In this document: positions 63,955 to 64,000 of the stretch, piece by piece
Position numbering within the stretch: the stretch's first letter is position 1
How the letters are laid out: each line of letters starts with the position of its first letter
The notes under the pieces: model-generated
What the model was told of the DNA's origin: nothing
Seen by the model: only the letters and a program-made list of their open reading frames with translations
The model's database searches: none
NCBI GenBank assembly: GCA_037693485.1
Contig: CM075347.1
Span: 142,799,501 to 142,863,500 of the forward strand
DNA length: 64,000 nt
From: Kitagawia praeruptora
Taxonomy: Eukaryota > Streptophyta > Magnoliopsida > Apiales > Apiaceae
Direction: 5' to 3'
Made by a program: the position numbers and the translations under genes

Positions 63955-64000
63955 GATTTTGGAAGTACGTCAAGCTAAAGACGTAAAACAAGCGCTTCTT

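Larger units (their letters stand above)
56837..64000 (+). mobile_element. intact Athila-type Ty3 element, copy 2, runs off the window
   Basis: LTR 56837-58445, primer-binding site and complete gag-pol; the window ends 46 bp after the stop, in the same conserved block as copy 1. Its ORF3 and 3' LTR must lie beyond 64000. Confidence 0.92.

Overview
The window is a transposon-dense intergenic stretch of a plant nuclear genome, most likely a eudicot. It is AT-rich, carries plant lineages of LTR retrotransposons, plant MITEs, a Helitron, CCCTAAA-type telomere-like motifs and a cluster of BURP-domain genes, a plant-only family. I cannot name the species. Nothing bacterial is present: no operons, RBS or CRISPR.

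Layout. (1) 1-10541: the 3' part of a decayed Ty3/gypsy element of the Tat lineage. It has gag, protease, RT, two RNase H domains and integrase on +, a spliced antisense gene on - with its own TATA box, then a 926-bp 3' LTR. A CGCG palindrome is scattered through the whole element. (2) 10613-11569: nested Stowaway MITEs and a Tourist-type MITE. (3) 11637-32738: five broken copies (A-E) of a BURP-domain gene with duplicated flanks. Insertions between and inside them include a Helitron, two related Mutator-like elements packed with 19-bp palindromes, a retroposed insert, a solo LTR in the last codons of copy D, and a hAT-like MITE. (4) 25069-30263: a deleted, minus-strand, gag-only retroelement with 121-bp LTRs. 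(5) 32903-37724: an intact, very young Ty1/copia element (1410-aa ORF; LTRs differ at one site; TSD TGGCT). (6) 38375-41206: two Mutator-like elements with 9-bp TSDs. (7) 41701-44900: the 5' end of an older Athila-type Ty3 element. (8) 44901-64000: two nearly identical, intact Athila-type elements joined LTR to LTR across a 10-bp junction; the second runs off the window.

How the parts relate. Host content is limited to the BURP cluster, and each copy I can read carries at least one lesion. The retroelements fall into two age classes. Old ones (1-10541, 25069-30263, 41701-44900) carry in-frame stops explained by single C-to-T changes at Gln codons, plus indels. Young ones (32903-37724 and 44901-64000) have fully open frames.

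Most interesting signals: the covarying 19-bp palindromes in the two related Mutator-like elements; the LTR-LTR junction resembling unprocessed cDNA ends; the CGCG palindrome in both coding and non-coding parts of the Tat element; and the spliced antisense gene within it. All calls come from reading the sequence; no database search was run.
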